From Sinorhizobium sp. B11 (GTDB lineage: Bacteria > Pseudomonadota > Alphaproteobacteria > Rhizobiales > Rhizobiaceae): a stretch of DNA of 64,000 nt. Under the pieces are notes generated by a model that had not been told where the DNA came from, did no database searches, and was given only the letters and a program-made list of their open reading frames with translations. The translations under genes and the position numbers were made by a program. The stretch lies in the NCBI GenBank assembly GCA_039725955.1, contig CP091034.1, forward strand, positions 3,596,001-3,660,000, in the 5' to 3' direction. This document shows, piece by piece, positions 34,111 to 42,920 of the stretch (the stretch's first letter is position 1; each line of letters starts with the position of its first letter).

Positions 34111-35298
34111 TCAGGTCGGCGGTGCGTCGAGTGCGTGCAGAATGCCGCGCAACTCTGCAAGGCCGCGAAGACGGCCGATTGCCGGGTAGCCGGGTGTGAC
34201 ATTCTTCTGCAAGTCGTCAAGCATGCGGTGGCCGTGATCCGAGCGGAAGACGATCGACTGGTCGGCGCTGCGGCGGCGGTCCTCAGCCACCAGTTCCTTC
34301 AGCACGGAAACCATGTTCACGTCGCCTTCAAGATGCGCGCTTTCATGGAAGGTGCGACCATCGCCCTCGCGGGTCGTGGCCCGAAGATGCGCGAAATAGA
34401 TACGCGAGGCGAAACGGCGAGCAATCGCCGGCAGGTCGTTGCCGGCGCGCACGCCGAGGCTGCCGGTGCAATAGCACATGCCGTTGGCGGCCGCCGGGAC
34501 GGCATCGAAAAGTGCTGCATAATCCTCTGCCGTCGAAGCAATGCGCGGCAGACCAAAGAGCGAGCGCGGCGGGTCGTCGGGATGCAGCGTCAGCTTGACG
34601 CCGCGCGCTTCCGCAACCGGCACCACGGCCTCGAGGAATTCGATGAGATGCTGGCGGAGCTTCTTCGCGTCGATACCCTGATAGGCAACAAGCTTCTCAC
34701 GGAAAGCCGGAATGGTCAGCGGTTCGGTTGTCGATCCGGGCAGAGCCGAGGTGATGATACGGGTGACTTCGGCAATCTCCGCTTCCGTCATGCTTTCATA
34801 GACAGCCTTGGCCCGTGTCTTGTCTTCTTCAGAATATTCTTCGGCAGCACCTGGACGCTCCAGCACGAAAAGCTCGAAGGCGGCAAAACGCTCATGATCG
34901 AAGCGCATGGCGGTGGCGCCGGTCGGCGTCACGTAATCGAGGTCGGTGCGCGTCCAGTCAACGACCGGCATGAAATTGTAGCAGACGATCGGGATGCCGC
35001 AGGCGGCCACTGCCTCGAGGCTGGCAATCCAGGCCTCGATCTCCGCCTTTGCCTGACCACCCTTGCGCTTGACGGCATCGGGGATCGGAATGCTTTCAAC
35101 GACGCTCCAGGTCAGCTGCGAACGTCCGGCCGGCGTGGTTTCGATCAGCGCCTGGCGCTCGCGTACTTCCGCCTCTGTCCAGGCACGGCCGATCGGCACC
35201 TGATGCAGCGACGAAACGATGTTCGTCGCACCCGTCTGGCGCACCTCGTCCAGCGTGACCGGCGCCTCCGGCCCGAACCATCTCCAACCTTGCCGCAT
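34111..35298 (-). CDS. uxuA: Mannonate dehydratase
   Basis: 395 aa, the normal UxuA length. The family start MRQGWRWFGPEAPVTLDEVR, IVCYNFMPVVDWTRTDL, LHPDDPP and the metal-site region IYFAHLRATT ... FHESAHLEGD are all recognisable. It converts D-mannonate to 2-keto-3-deoxygluconate in hexuronate breakdown. It follows a GntR gene by 44 bp on the same strand. The dehydrogenase, isomerase and KDG kinase of the pathway are not in the window. Confidence 0.92.
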   Translation of the reverse strand: MRQGWRWFGPEAPVTLDEVRQTGATNIVSSLHQVPIGRAWTEAEVRERQALIETTPAGRSQLTWSVVESIPIPDAVKRKGGQAKAEIEAWIASLEAVAACGIPIVCYNFMPVVDWTRTDLDYVTPTGATAMRFDHERFAAFELFVLERPGAAEEYSEEDKTRAKAVYESMTEAEIAEVTRIITSALPGSTTEPLTIPAFREKLVAYQGIDAKKLRQHLIEFLEAVVPVAEARGVKLTLHPDDPPRSLFGLPRIASTAEDYAALFDAVPAAANGMCYCTGSLGVRAGNDLPAIARRFASRIYFAHLRATTREGDGRTFHESAHLEGDVNMVSVLKELVAEDRRRSADQSIVFRSDHGHRMLDDLQKNVTPGYPAIGRLRGLAELRGILHALDAPPT

Positions 35299-35342
35299 CT
35301 CGTCTTTCTCTCCTTTTGTATCTGCGTTTTGTCGTTCCGCCG

Positions 35343-36098
35343 TCAGCAGAAATAGTCGGGGAACTGCGAGCGCAGCTCCGCGACGTCAGGTATAACGGCG
35401 CTTAGGTGATGAATCATGGCTTCTCGCGCCGCCCCGATATCATGGGCAGCAATGGCGTCGCGGATCACCATATGTTCGCGCACGACATTGTCCATGCGCC
35501 CGAGCACCGGCAGCGTCAGCCGTCGTGCCCGGTCGATCTGCACCTTCACCGTCTTCAGAATGGTCCAGATGCCGGGATAGCCGGCAATCTGTGCGATCGC
35601 CTCGTGGAAGGCCTCGTCTTCTTCGTGAAAGCTCGAAGCGTTGCCGAGTGCGGCATGCGTCTTCTGGCGGGCGATGATCGCATCCAGCCGCGCAATATCG
35701 GCCCCCGTCGCAATGCCAGCGGCTATCTCGACCGTCGTCCCTTCAAGCGCCTTGCGCACGACGACCGCTTCCGGAATGGCCGAGACCGGCACTCGCGAAA
35801 CCACCGTGCCCGATTGCGGATAGATATCGACGAGTCCACCCTCGGACAGTCTCAGCAGCGCCTCGCGCACCGGCGTTCGGCTCACACCGAAATCCTCTGC
35901 GATCCGCTTTTCCTGCAGCACGGTACCGGGCGGGATCCTCAGAGAGACGATATCGGCATGCAACCGCTCGTGGATTGCGACGGCCGTCGTCACGCGGCGG
36001 ATCTTTCCGCCCGCGTCGTGGGGCGCCGGGAAGGCAAGGATTTCAGGGTCGGAAGCTTGCCGCATGCATGGTCTCGGGACGTTGACACTTTCGTGCAT
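35343..36098 (-). CDS. GntR-family (FCD) regulator, probably of hexuronate use
   Basis: 251 aa at the longest. HTH (LQEKRIAEDFGVSRTPVREA, LLRLSEGGLV) plus FCD domain with metal-type His/Asp residues (FHEEDEAFHEAIAQ, REHMVIRDAI). It is transcribed into uxuA and divergent from the Pot-type importer. The start is uncertain: ATG at 36098 lies inside the palindrome at 36097-36106 and has no ribosome binding site, so ATG at 36065 may be used. Confidence 0.85.
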   Translation of the reverse strand: MHESVNVPRPCMRQASDPEILAFPAPHDAGGKIRRVTTAVAIHERLHADIVSLRIPPGTVLQEKRIAEDFGVSRTPVREALLRLSEGGLVDIYPQSGTVVSRVPVSAIPEAVVVRKALEGTTVEIAAGIATGADIARLDAIIARQKTHAALGNASSFHEEDEAFHEAIAQIAGYPGIWTILKTVKVQIDRARRLTLPVLGRMDNVVREHMVIRDAIAAHDIGAAREAMIHHLSAVIPDVAELRSQFPDYFC

Positions 36099-36106
36099 AC
36101 TAGTAT
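36097..36106. promoter_or_regulatory. GntR-type palindrome in the divergent promoter region
   Basis: ATACTAGTAT is a perfect palindrome within TATACTAGTATG, overlapping a -10-like TATACT on the minus strand. It is well placed for autoregulation of the GntR gene and possibly control of the importer starting at 36302. Confidence 0.5.
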
Positions 36107-36301
36107 ATCAATTGAACCCTGTTGCCAAGATATGCCGCGGAGGAGAACGGCGACATGGCATTGCACCCGGAGGAAAAGCTTCGAGCTGCGAGCATTTGAT
36201 GCTGCCGGAAAGCCGGCGCATCGAAGCATTGGACGTGCATTGCGATGCAAACGGGCGGGCTCGGGGCAAAGGCCGGCACCGCCGCAAAGGAGGAGGATAG
36301 A

Positions 36302-37477
36302 ATGAAGATTACACGCAGAACCTTCGTCGGCGGAGCTGCCGGCGTCGCCGCGGCCGGAATGTTGCCGCTTCGCGCTTTCGCACAGGCCAAGGCGCCGGCA
36401 AAGCCGGTCACCATCACCATCGTCGACGTCGCGGGCAACCTGGCGCTGACGCAGGGCATGTTCGAGAACTACGCCAAGGCCAAGCCTGAATTCGTCGCCA
36501 GCTTTTCCTTCACCAAGGCCCCCGCTCCGGAACTGCCGGCCAAGATCCAGGCCCAGCAGGCTGCCGGCAAGGTCGATATCGACCTCGTGCTAACGGGCAC
36601 GGACGCGCTTTCGGCCGGTGTCGACCAGGGTCTGTGGGTCGACCTGTCCGCCAAGAAATCCGCCCTTCCCAATCTTGAAAGCATCCTGCTGCCGCAGGCT
36701 TTCAAGATGCAGGCACTCGCCAAGGACCAGGGCGTCGTCATCACCTACTACCCGTCCGGCCCGCTGATCGAATATATGCCGGACAAGGTGGCGACCCCGC
36801 CGAAGACGGCGCAGGAGCTGCTCGACTGGACGAAGCAGAACAAGAACAAGTTCCTCTATGCGCGCCCCGCAAATTCCGGCCCAGGCCGCACGCTGCTGAT
36901 GGGCCTGCCCTATCTTCTCGGCGACAGCAATCCGCGCGATCCGGTCAACGGCTGGGCCAAGACCTGGGAATATCTCGCCGCTCTCGGCGAAAACATCGAA
37001 TATTACCCGACCGGCACCGCAGTGGTCTTCAAAGAACTCGGCGAAGGCACGCGTGACATCGTCGCAACCACCACCGGCTGGGACATCAACCCACGCGCGC
37101 TCGGCATCGTTCCCGAGGAAGCCAAGGTCGGCAAGCTCGAAGGCTTCCATTGGGTCACCGACGCTCACTATGCGGCGATCCCGAAAGGCGTTTCCGACGA
37201 GAAGGTTGGCGTTCTGCTCGACGTCCTGAACTTCATCTATCAGCCGCAACAGCAAGCAATCGCCTACGATGCAGGCTACTTCTATCCAGGCCCGGCGGTA
37301 AAGGATGTCACGCTCGAGATGGCGCCTGCAGAAAGCCAGGAAACCATCAAGGAATTCGGCCGGCCGGAATATGCCGACTGGATCGCCGGCAGCCCGCTGG
37401 AAGTGCCGCTCGAGCCCAAGCAGCTCGTCCAGGCTTTCCGCATCTGGGACGAGAAGATCGGCGCCAAGAAGGGCTGA
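36302..37477 (+). CDS. Spermidine/putrescine-type ABC solute-binding protein, Tat-exported
   Basis: 391 aa from ATG at 36302 (AGGAGG upstream). A twin-arginine-like motif (TRRTFVGGAAG) precedes a signal sequence cleaved near AFAQA. The mature protein fits the PotD/extracellular-binding family 1-like class. The rest of the importer follows. Its position opposite GntR-uxuA raises the chance that it binds a sugar acid rather than a polyamine; that is inference. Confidence 0.85.
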   Translation: MKITRRTFVGGAAGVAAAGMLPLRAFAQAKAPAKPVTITIVDVAGNLALTQGMFENYAKAKPEFVASFSFTKAPAPELPAKIQAQQAAGKVDIDLVLTGTDALSAGVDQGLWVDLSAKKSALPNLESILLPQAFKMQALAKDQGVVITYYPSGPLIEYMPDKVATPPKTAQELLDWTKQNKNKFLYARPANSGPGRTLLMGLPYLLGDSNPRDPVNGWAKTWEYLAALGENIEYYPTGTAVVFKELGEGTRDIVATTTGWDINPRALGIVPEEAKVGKLEGFHWVTDAHYAAIPKGVSDEKVGVLLDVLNFIYQPQQQAIAYDAGYFYPGPAVKDVTLEMAPAESQETIKEFGRPEYADWIAGSPLEVPLEPKQLVQAFRIWDEKIGAKKG

Positions 37478-37497
37478 TTATCGGTGATTGAAATGAG

Positions 37498-37522
37498 CCG
37501 GCGCCGGGTATCTCGGCGCCGG
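37498..37522 (+). other. Hairpin between binding-protein and ATPase genes
   Basis: CCGGCGCCG and CGGCGCCGG form a 9-bp stem with a 7-nt loop, followed by ATTTCT. As at other binding-protein genes here, it probably stabilises the upstream message or attenuates the rest of the operon. Confidence 0.55.
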
Positions 37523-37549
37523 ATTTCTAACGGCCATGGTTGCCGATAA

Positions 37550-38660
37550 ATGGAGATTGCATTGACTTTGCCGGTTCAGAACGCAGCAACAGCGTCATCG
37601 CGGAAGAATGCGCGCCTTGAGCTCGATGGCATCAGGCGATCTTTCGGCGCCTATAACGCCCTTGATGGCATCGACCTCACGATCGAACCCGGCGAATTCA
37701 TCGCACTTCTCGGCCCCTCCGGCTGCGGAAAATCCACCGCGCTGAACTGCATTGCCGGCCTGCTTGGCCTGTCCGGCGGCGAAATCCGCCTCGGCGGCAA
37801 TCGCATCGACCAACTGGAGCCGGAAAAGCGCGGCTTCGGCATGGTCTTTCAAAGTTACGCCCTTTTCCCGCACATGAGCGTGCGCAAGAATGTCGGTTTC
37901 GGCCTTGCCATGCAGGGCATCAGCGGCGCGGAAGCCGACAAGCGCATCATCGATGCGCTGGCGCTCGTGCGCCTCGAAAGTCAAGCGGACAAGCTGCCCG
38001 GCCAGCTCTCCGGCGGCCAGCAGCAGCGCGTGGCGATTGCCCGCGCAATCGTCATCCGCCCGCCGATCGTATTGATGGACGAGCCGCTCTCCAACCTCGA
38101 CGCCAAGCTGCGGCTGGAAATGCGCGCCGAAATCCGCGGTATCCACGACCAGATCGGCTCGACGACCATCTATGTCACGCATGACCAGGACGAAGCCCTG
38201 TCGCTTGCCGACCGCATCGTTGTCATGAGCCAGGGTCATATCCAGCAGATCGGCACGCCTCAGGATCTCTACCAGCGCCCGGTCAATCTCAACGTCGCCG
38301 ATTTCATGGGCTTCCGCACCCGCATTCCCGGGCGCGTCGTCTCCATCTCCGGCAGCGAGGCCGAAATCGAGGCCGCGGTGTGCGCGGCTGACCGGCACGA
38401 TGCGCGACACATTGAAGGTCGGCGATGCCGCAGTGCTCTCCGTGCGTCCTGAAGATCTCGTTGCGACCACCGACGACAGCGGCATTCCCGTCATTGTCGC
38501 GAACACCGAATATCGCGGGCGCGCCTTCTTCGGTATGGCTCGTTCGGCGGACGGATCGGAGCTGTATTTCCGCTCCGATGATGCGTTGCCGCGCGGCTCT
38601 GCCACCACTCTGCAGCCCGTCGCGGGCCGTTCGCTGGTCTTCAAAGGGGCGCCAGCATGA
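37550..38660 (+). pseudogene. Pot-type ABC transporter ATPase, frameshifted near its C-terminal TOBE domain
   Basis: The ATPase domain is complete in frame 1: Walker A GPSGCGKST, VFQSYALFPHMSV, LSGGQQQR and VLMDEPLSNLD. The frame then runs into unrelated sequence after about EAEIEAAV and stops at 38452. The expected continuation (LTGTMRDTLKVGDAAVLSVR ... VFKGAPA, a TOBE domain) is in another frame from about 38385 to 38660. The break falls at 38379-38385 (GTGTGCG), consistent with one extra base or two missing. The C-terminal frame overlaps the next permease start (ATGA), so the gene was intact recently; sequencing error is possible. TTG at 37562 with GGAG upstream is an alternative start. 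Confidence 0.75.
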
Positions 38661-39541
38661 ATGGCGGTCCCTCACTGAAGACGCGGCTTGCCGCTCAGGG
38701 CCTTGACGGCACGACATTGCTGGTGCTGCCAGGCCTGATCTTCATGATCGCCCTCTTCATCTACCCCTTTGTCTACGGCGTTGCGGATTCCCTGATGCCG
38801 AAGGATGGCGGCGTCTGGTACGAAAATTACGCGAAATTCTTCTCGGACCAGTTCCAGTACGGCACGATCGCCAATACGATGTGGCTTGCCTTGCCGGTCA
38901 CGATCGTCAACCTGGCCTTCGCAGTCCCGGTTGCGTTTCGCGTCCGACTGATGCGGCGACAGCGGCTACTGACGACGATCCTCGTACTGCCGATTACGCT
39001 CGGTACTGTCTTCGTCGCCGATGGTCTGCTGACTTTTCTCGGCCCGCGCGGCTGGTTCAACGAGACGCTCATCCTGTTCGGCATCCTGGATTCACCGGTC
39101 AAGCTCACCAACAATTACTGGGGTGTTTTCGCCTCGCTGCTGATTACCGGCTTCCCCTTCGCCTTCCTGCTGACGTTGTCCTATATCACCGGCATCGACC
39201 CGGCGATCGAGCAGGCTGCCGCCACGCTCGGCGCCAATGCGCGGCAGCGCTTTACGCGCGTGTTCCTGCCGCTCCTGGTGCCCGGTCTCGCCGTGACTTT
39301 CTGCCTTTCCTTCGTGCAGGCTTTTGCCGTCTTCCCGTCCGCCGTCCTGCTCGGCGCGCCGGCTGGTCCGACGCGCGTCATCTCGATTGCAGCCTATCAA
39401 GCCGCCTTCGAGCAATATGATCATTCCTACGGCACGGCGATCGCCATTATCATGGGTGGCGTCGAGCTCATTGTTGTCGTCACCGTCCTCGGTGCGCGTT
39501 CCTTCTTCTACCGCGGCCCGGCCGGCGGCACGAAAGGCTAA
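38657..39541 (+). CDS. Pot-type ABC transporter permease, PotB-like
   Basis: 294 aa. Six predicted membrane helices, with the EAA loop around EQAAATLGANARQRFTRVF. ATG overlaps the end of the TOBE frame of the ATPase gene. Next comes the second permease, 3 bp after its stop. Confidence 0.88.
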   Translation: MNGGPSLKTRLAAQGLDGTTLLVLPGLIFMIALFIYPFVYGVADSLMPKDGGVWYENYAKFFSDQFQYGTIANTMWLALPVTIVNLAFAVPVAFRVRLMRRQRLLTTILVLPITLGTVFVADGLLTFLGPRGWFNETLILFGILDSPVKLTNNYWGVFASLLITGFPFAFLLTLSYITGIDPAIEQAAATLGANARQRFTRVFLPLLVPGLAVTFCLSFVQAFAVFPSAVLLGAPAGPTRVISIAAYQAAFEQYDHSYGTAIAIIMGGVELIVVVTVLGARSFFYRGPAGGTKG

Positions 39542-39544
39542 GCC

Positions 39545-40387
39545 ATGATCCGTGACCAGGGCCTTACCTCGAAGATCTGGCGCATCGCCGTCTGGGCGCT
39601 CGCGACCCTCTTTGTCCTCAACCTGCTTGCGGTCATCGCGGCCGTGATCGTCAACTCTTTCGCCACACGCTGGCTCGGCACATGGCTGCCGCGCGGCTGG
39701 ACGGATCGTTGGTATTTCAGCGCCTGGAGCGAATTCCAGCTATCCAGCGTCGTCATCGTTACCTTCGAGATGGCCTTTGTCGTCGTCATCATCTCGGGCA
39801 TTCTGGGCGTATTGACAGCCTATGCTCTGGCGCGGCGCGATTTCCCGGGCAAGCGCGCCATCATTCTGCTCTTCCTGCTGCCGCTGCTGATCCCACCGCT
39901 GACCTACGGCATTCCGCTGGCAACAGTGCTCTACCAGCTCGGGCTCGGCGGCACCTTCTGGGGCGTCGTGCTGATCAACCTCGTGCCGTCTTTCCCCTTC
40001 GTCGTGCTCGTCATGATCCCGTTCATCGAGCAGATCGATCCACGCATTGAGGCCGCCGCCCGTGTCTTCGGTGCCGGCACCACCAGCCTCTTTATCCGCA
40101 TTCTGCTGCCGCTCCTGCTGCCCGGCATGCTGGCAGCACTTCTGCTCGTGCTGGTGCGCACGCTCGCGATGTTCGAGCTGACCTTCCTCATCGCCGGACC
40201 GCAGACCCAGACGCTTGTCGTCTCTCTCTATTATGCGGTCTTCGCATCCGGCGTACGAGCCAGCCAATCAATCGATGCGATGGCGGTGATCTATATGGTG
40301 ACGACGCTCTTCTGGCTCATCATCGCGCTGCAATTCGTCAATCCGACCCAGATCGTCGCCCGCGCCAAGCAGCAATCGGCGCATTGA
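39545..40387 (+). CDS. Pot-type ABC transporter permease, PotC-like
   Basis: 280 aa, six helices, EAA loop near EAAARVFGAGTTSLFIRILL. Last gene of the importer operon, followed by the hairpin repeat at 40389-40428. Confidence 0.88.
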   Translation: MIRDQGLTSKIWRIAVWALATLFVLNLLAVIAAVIVNSFATRWLGTWLPRGWTDRWYFSAWSEFQLSSVVIVTFEMAFVVVIISGILGVLTAYALARRDFPGKRAIILLFLLPLLIPPLTYGIPLATVLYQLGLGGTFWGVVLINLVPSFPFVVLVMIPFIEQIDPRIEAAARVFGAGTTSLFIRILLPLLLPGMLAALLLVLVRTLAMFELTFLIAGPQTQTLVVSLYYAVFASGVRASQSIDAMAVIYMVTTLFWLIIALQFVNPTQIVARAKQQSAH

Positions 40388-40388
40388 G

Positions 40389-40428
40389 GCATGTCGCGCA
40401 ACGCGTGAATCGGTTTTGCGCGACATGC
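40389..40428. repeat. Rhizobial-type intergenic hairpin element
   Basis: GCATGTCGCGCAA and TTGCGCGACATGC are perfect 13-bp arms around a 14-nt loop containing AATCGGTT. It directly follows the importer operon and resembles the element at 34061-34098. Confidence 0.6.
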
Positions 40429-40437
40429 TGAAAAGGC

Positions 40438-40462
40438 GCTGCGGCCGGAAACCGGCCGCAGC
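40438..40462 (-). terminator. Intrinsic terminator of the PPK2 gene
   Basis: GCTGCGGCCGG and CCGGCCGCAGC form an 11-bp stem with a 3-nt loop. On the minus strand it is followed by CGCCTTTTC, just after the PPK2 stop. Confidence 0.75.
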
Positions 40463-40470
40463 CATTTCAA

Positions 40471-41379
40471 TCAGTAGACTTCGGGAACATACATTTCCGG
40501 CGGAACCGGGGTGCGGTGGTAGTCATCGTGACGCACGCGATCCGGCAGCACGATCCCTTCCTTCGGAACGTCCTCATACGGGATCTGGCCGAGCAGATGG
40601 GCGATGCAATTGAGGCGCGCGCGTTTCTTGTCGACGGCCTGAACAACCCACCACGGCGCTTCCTCAATATGGGTGCGGGCGAGCATTTCTTCCTTGGCCT
40701 TGGTATATTCCTCCCAATGGACGCGGCTCTGCAGGTCCATCGGCGAGAGCTTCCACTGCTTCAGCGGATCGTGGATGCGCATATTGAAGCGGAACTCCTG
40801 CTCCTCATCGGTGATCGAGAACCAGTACTTGATGAGGATGATGCCGGAGCGGACCAGCATGCGCTCGAATTCCGGCACGGAGCGGAAGAACTCTTCCAGC
40901 TCGTCCTTCGTGCAGAAGCCCATGACCCGCTCGACGCCGGCACGGTTGTACCAGCTGCGGTCAAAGAGCACCATCTCGCCCGCCGACGGCAGATGCGGCG
41001 TGTAGCGCTGGAAATACCACTGGTTCCGCTCGCGTTCGGTCGGCGCCGGCAGCGCCACGACGCGGCAGACGCGCGGATTGAGGCGTTGGGTCACGCGCTT
41101 GATTGCACCGCCCTTGCCGGCGGAATCGCGGCCCTCGAAAAGCACGACCACCTTCAACTTCTTGTACTGGACCCAGTCCTGAAGACGAACCAGCTCATGC
41201 TGCAGGCGGAAGAGCTCGCGGAAATAGAGTTTGCGCTCGAGCGTCTGTTCCGCTTCGCCGGACATGCCCTCGGCGACCAGCTCGTCGAGCCGGTCCTCCT
41301 CCATCTGCATTTCCAGCTCCTCGTCGAAGCTGTCGGCGATTTCGTTCTTGATACGGTCGAGCTGAGTGTTTTCGATCAT
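40471..41379 (-). CDS. ppk2: Polyphosphate kinase 2
   Basis: 302 aa from ATG at 41379 (AGGGAG upstream); a TTG six codons earlier is disregarded. Walker A-like LFEGRDSAGKGGAIKR (about residues 80-95) and Walker B-like LFDRSWYNRAGVE, with the lid segment between, are diagnostic of one-domain PPK2. It moves phosphate between polyphosphate and nucleoside di- or monophosphates in the cytoplasm. It is divergent from the Liv-type operon, with no evident functional link. Confidence 0.93.
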   Translation of the reverse strand: MIENTQLDRIKNEIADSFDEELEMQMEEDRLDELVAEGMSGEAEQTLERKLYFRELFRLQHELVRLQDWVQYKKLKVVVLFEGRDSAGKGGAIKRVTQRLNPRVCRVVALPAPTERERNQWYFQRYTPHLPSAGEMVLFDRSWYNRAGVERVMGFCTKDELEEFFRSVPEFERMLVRSGIILIKYWFSITDEEQEFRFNMRIHDPLKQWKLSPMDLQSRVHWEEYTKAKEEMLARTHIEEAPWWVVQAVDKKRARLNCIAHLLGQIPYEDVPKEGIVLPDRVRHDDYHRTPVPPEMYVPEVY

Positions 41380-41690
41380 GGCACGCTCCCTGTTCAATTC
41401 GCTCGATAAAGCACGTTCTCGCCATAGCTATATGACAGAGTTGCGACGATCGAAAATTTGCTTTGACAAAACACAAAACTGGCAAGCGCAAAAGACCGTC
41501 CGCCGGGCCTTTGGTGATCAGCCTGCCAGGTAGCAGCAGCTTGTACCAAGTCAAGTTTTATGTATACATTGATGTCGCTGAGCAATTTTCGCGACAATGG
41601 CGTTTTCCTCTGGAGGAGAGAAGAAAAACGTTCAGGTCGCGGCATATCTCCGGGAGAGAGATATGATGCGCAACAATGGGAGGAGTATAC
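41380..41690. promoter_or_regulatory. Divergent PPK2 / Liv-type importer intergenic region
   Basis: 311 bp without a gene. On the plus strand TTGTAC (41542-41547), a 16-nt spacer and TATACA (41564-41569) form a plausible promoter for the importer, with ATGTATACAT covering the -10. A -10-like CATATA on the minus strand near PPK2 may serve that gene. Nothing else stands out. Confidence 0.5.
41561..41570. promoter_or_regulatory. GntR regulon palindrome, site 1 (Liv-type importer)
   Basis: Perfect palindrome ATGTATACAT over the predicted -10 of the importer operon. The identical 10-mer recurs at 49216, 50238 and 57271, each in the promoter region of an aromatic-catabolism gene. Confidence 0.7.
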
Positions 41691-42866
41691 ATGATTTCGT
41701 TTTCAAGAAGACTATTGATAGCAGGCGCGGCGCTCGCCACGCTTGCTGGGGCGCCTGCATTTGCGCAGGAAACGGTGAAGATCGGCGTGATCCTGCCGAT
41801 GACAGGTCCTTTTGCCTCAACCGGACGTCAGGTCGAGGCCGGCGCGCGCGCATACATGGCAATCAATGGCGACACGGTTGCAGGCAAGAAGATCGAGCTC
41901 GTGCTGCGTGACGACGCAGGCACGGCCGACCAGACCCGCCGCATCGCCCAGGAACTCGTCGTCAATGACGGCGTCAAGATGCTCGTCGGCTTCGGCTTGA
42001 CGCCGCTTGCCATGGGTGTCGCCCCGGTTCTCAACCAGGCAAAGGTTCCGGCGATCATCACCTCGGCCACGACCTCGGCGATCATGAAACAGTCGCCCTA
42101 TTTCGTGCGCACCTCGATGGGCGGTCCGCAATCCGCCGTTCCTGTCGCCACCTGGGCAGTCCAGAACAACCTCAAGCGGGTCGTCACGCTGGTGACCGAT
42201 TACGGTCCGGGCATCGACATCGAGAAGGGCTTTACCGACCAGTTCAAGAAAGAAGGCGGCACGGTTGTCGAAGCACTCCGCGTTCCCCTGCAGAACCCCG
42301 ATTTTGCACCCTTCCTTCAGCGTGTACGCGACGCCAAGCCGGATGCCCTCTTCGTCTTCGTGCCATCAGGTGTCGGCGCAATCTTCATGAAGCAGTTCGT
42401 CGATCGCGGCCTTGCCGATGCCGGCATCAAGCTGATCGCCACCGGCGACGTCACCGATGACGATCTCCTGAATGGTATGGGACCGGCCGCCAAGGGCGTC
42501 ATCACCGGTCATTTCTATTCGACCGATCACGACAGCCCGGAAAACAAGGCTTTCGTCGCCGAAGTGCGCAAAGCCAACAAGAACATGCGCCCGAACTTCA
42601 TGTCGGTCGGCGGCTATGATGCCATGCATGTCGCTTATGCTGCACTCGAAAAGACCGGCGGTGACACGGATGGCACCAAACTCGTCGATGCCATGAAGGG
42701 TATGGAATTCGTCAGCCCGCGCGGGCCCATCACCATCGATCCTGATACACGCGACATCGTGCAGGATATCTACATGCGCGAGGTCAGGGAGAAGAACGGC
42801 GAACTCTACAATGTCGAGTTCGCGACCTATCCGAAGATCCACGATCCGAATACGGCTGCCAAGTAA
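41691..42866 (+). CDS. Branched-chain amino acid/aromatic-acid-type ABC solute-binding protein
   Basis: 391 aa from ATG at 41691 (GGGAGGAG upstream). A signal peptide ends near PAFAQ; then ETVKIGVILPMTGPFASTGR is the LivJ-family start. Members near aromatic-degradation genes bind benzoate-type acids. The operator upstream matches those of ligM, ligAB and metF, so an aromatic acid is the likely ligand. Confidence 0.88.
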   Translation: MISFSRRLLIAGAALATLAGAPAFAQETVKIGVILPMTGPFASTGRQVEAGARAYMAINGDTVAGKKIELVLRDDAGTADQTRRIAQELVVNDGVKMLVGFGLTPLAMGVAPVLNQAKVPAIITSATTSAIMKQSPYFVRTSMGGPQSAVPVATWAVQNNLKRVVTLVTDYGPGIDIEKGFTDQFKKEGGTVVEALRVPLQNPDFAPFLQRVRDAKPDALFVFVPSGVGAIFMKQFVDRGLADAGIKLIATGDVTDDDLLNGMGPAAKGVITGHFYSTDHDSPENKAFVAEVRKANKNMRPNFMSVGGYDAMHVAYAALEKTGGDTDGTKLVDAMKGMEFVSPRGPITIDPDTRDIVQDIYMREVREKNGELYNVEFATYPKIHDPNTAAK

Positions 42867-42876
42867 GCCCAGGGAA

Positions 42877-42904
42877 CAGGCGGCGGAAGCAATTCCGCCG
42901 CCTG
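42877..42904 (+). other. Hairpin between binding-protein and LivH-like genes
   Basis: CAGGCGGCGGAA and TTCCGCCGCCTG form a perfect 12-bp stem with loop GCAA. No T run follows, fitting mRNA stabilisation of the binding-protein cistron. Confidence 0.65.
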
Positions 42905-42920
42905 CATGCAGTGAGGTCTC

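Noticed and set aside
38400..38660. A separate 86-aa protein
   Set aside because: Its sequence is the TOBE end of the preceding ATPase in a shifted frame, not an independent gene.
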